Source: Dromaius novaehollandiae (Eukaryota > Chordata > Aves > Casuariiformes > Dromaiidae). Taken from it: a stretch of DNA of 64,000 nucleotides. The stretch is taken from contig NC_088101.1 in the NCBI RefSeq assembly GCF_036370855.1, forward strand, positions 41,400,544 through 41,464,543, read 5' to 3'. Below, one piece after another: positions 60,847 through 64,000 of this stretch (the first letter of the stretch is position 1; each line of letters starts with the position of its first letter). The position numbers and the translations under genes were made by a program. The notes beneath the pieces were generated by a model that searched no databases, was not told where the DNA came from, and saw only the letters and a list, made by a program, of their open reading frames with translations.

Positions 60847-60922
60847 ATAGTTTCTGTAATCATTGAAAAGCAGGGACGGGCTAAGGGCTGAGGAGGAGAG
60901 CTGGGGGGGTGGCCTATGCCGT

Positions 60923-60930
60923 GAGATAAG
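60923..60930 (+). promoter_or_regulatory. TDO2: GATA-type motif next to TDO2 TATA box
   Basis: AGATAAGG just upstream of the TATA box matches the GATA-factor consensus. Function is inferred from position only. Confidence 0.25.
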
Positions 60931-60936
60931 GTTACA

Positions 60937-60942
60937 TATAAG
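60937..60942 (+). promoter_or_regulatory. TDO2: TATA box of TDO2
   Basis: TATAAG in the context ACATATAAGG lies 77 bases before the bases preceding the TDO2 ATG. It predicts transcription starting near 60967 and a 5' UTR of about 50 bases. Confidence 0.55.
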
Positions 60943-61018
60943 GTGGCCGCAGCAGACTTGGGAACACCAGCGAGTATATGCCCAGGAGTGCTGCTCGGCG
61001 AGCTTGGATCCTGCAATC

Positions 61019-63089
<2,071 letters not shown>

Positions 63090-64000
63090 GTAAGTTAAGA
63101 ACAAATATTCATTTTGGGAAAATCCAGCCCACTTTCTCCTGCCCCCTGCCTCCTGGCCTGACAGTTTGGGGTTTTACTAAAGCAACATGTGCATAAAAAA
63201 ACCCACAACAACCACCAAAAAACCCCACTGAAATTTGGCTGAGTAGTTCCTATATCCTGATAGTACAGATGTTTGGACTGCAAAATTCTGTTTCCTCCTG
63301 ACATCTACCTTTTACATAGATCACTCTCCAGGACCAATTTCACTGGCCAAAATACTCTCATACTCTCCTGCTAGTACTGGATAATTACAGATGCTAATTT
63401 CAGAATATTCTACTGAACAAATAGCACGCTCAGAGGCAAAACTGAAAAACAGAAGGCTAATGTGTATCTTAATGTTGAAATGTCACTTCTGTCTTTTTTC
63501 AAATATTTGCAATCTACATTCTATATACTGTTGACTGTAGCGGTAACCCCTTCCATCCAGTAGCTACTATATGAAAGAAAAACTCTTTTCAGGAATTGTG
63601 TATTTTTAAATCAAACATAATAGCAATAATCGAAATCACCATGTATGACCATATGAAAAAATGACAAGTATAACAGGAATATTTTGAGCATCTCTAAACA
63701 TTTGTCCAAAGCTAAACACACCTCAAAACTATAAATAATGTAGGCAAACTCCTGATCTGATGCTGTATTGCAGAAGTTGGCTGACTGCACGTAATTTGAA
63801 AAATGCCTTGTGTGTTGAATAACATCCTGTGTGTGTGTGTTATGTGAGGAAAATTTGAAAGTAGAACATAAAAAGTAAGGACCCTTTCTATTAAAATGTT
63901 CAGTTAAAATGTTTTTTTTTTTATTCTCCTCAACATTCATATTTTTTGGCTTTCTAGTGCAACATGATATCAAAATATAACCAATCACAATCAATTCTTA
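63090..64000 (+). other. TDO2: TDO2 intron 4 (5' portion)
   Basis: Follows the exon-4 donor; no further TDO2 exon (residue 102 onward) is visible. Contains a short GT run near 63829-63841 and an open minus-strand frame (63611-63994) with no recognisable product. Confidence 0.75.

Larger units (their letters stand above)
51873..60936. other. intergenic region between ASIC5 and TDO2 (divergent promoters)
   Basis: About 9 kb between two genes transcribed away from each other. It contains the CR1 fragment at 53571-53774, one protein-like but unrecognised minus-strand frame (52111-52413), a small GC-rich patch (54848-54930), a poly(A) run (57682-57697) and a 14-base palindrome (58284-58297). No known gene was recognised. 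Confidence 0.65.

Overview
The window is nuclear DNA of a vertebrate, most likely a bird. Reasons: spliced genes with GT-AG introns; three adjacent genes in the amniote order GUCY1B1 - ASIC5 - TDO2; compact introns (about 0.25 to 4 kb); very low repeat content; and one CR1 retrotransposon fragment of the type common in birds, crocodilians and turtles. The species cannot be named from sequence alone. There is no bacterial, phage or CRISPR content.

Layout. (1) 1-13.9 kb, + strand: the 3' part of GUCY1B1, the beta-1 subunit of nitric-oxide-sensitive guanylate cyclase. Nine coding exons give residues 166-619; the haem-binding N-terminal exons lie before the window. A polyadenylation signal sits at 13902. 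(2) 13.9-34.5 kb: about 20 kb without a recognisable gene, holding degraded SINE-like fragments, homopolymer runs and one GC/CpG-rich patch near 21.9 kb. (3) 34.5-51.8 kb, - strand: complete ASIC5 (bile-acid-sensitive, degenerin/ENaC family channel), ten coding exons, 505 codons, with a TATA box at 51866-51872. (4) 51.8-60.9 kb: about 9 kb divergent intergenic region with the CR1 fragment and one unrecognised protein-like ORF. (5) 60.9-64 kb, + strand: TATA box and the first four coding exons (residues 1-101) of TDO2, liver tryptophan 2,3-dioxygenase. The rest of TDO2 lies past the window.

How the genes relate. GUCY1B1 and ASIC5 converge, and ASIC5 and TDO2 diverge. They do not form an operon or a shared pathway: GUCY1B1 makes cGMP in response to NO, ASIC5 is an epithelial cation channel, and TDO2 starts tryptophan breakdown. 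The ASIC5-TDO2 gap is the likeliest place for shared liver or epithelial control elements. All exon joins were checked by reading phase across each intron. The assembled lengths (619 for GUCY1B1 by numbering, 505 for ASIC5) match the human proteins as I remember them. I saw no undescribed system; the findings below are modest.
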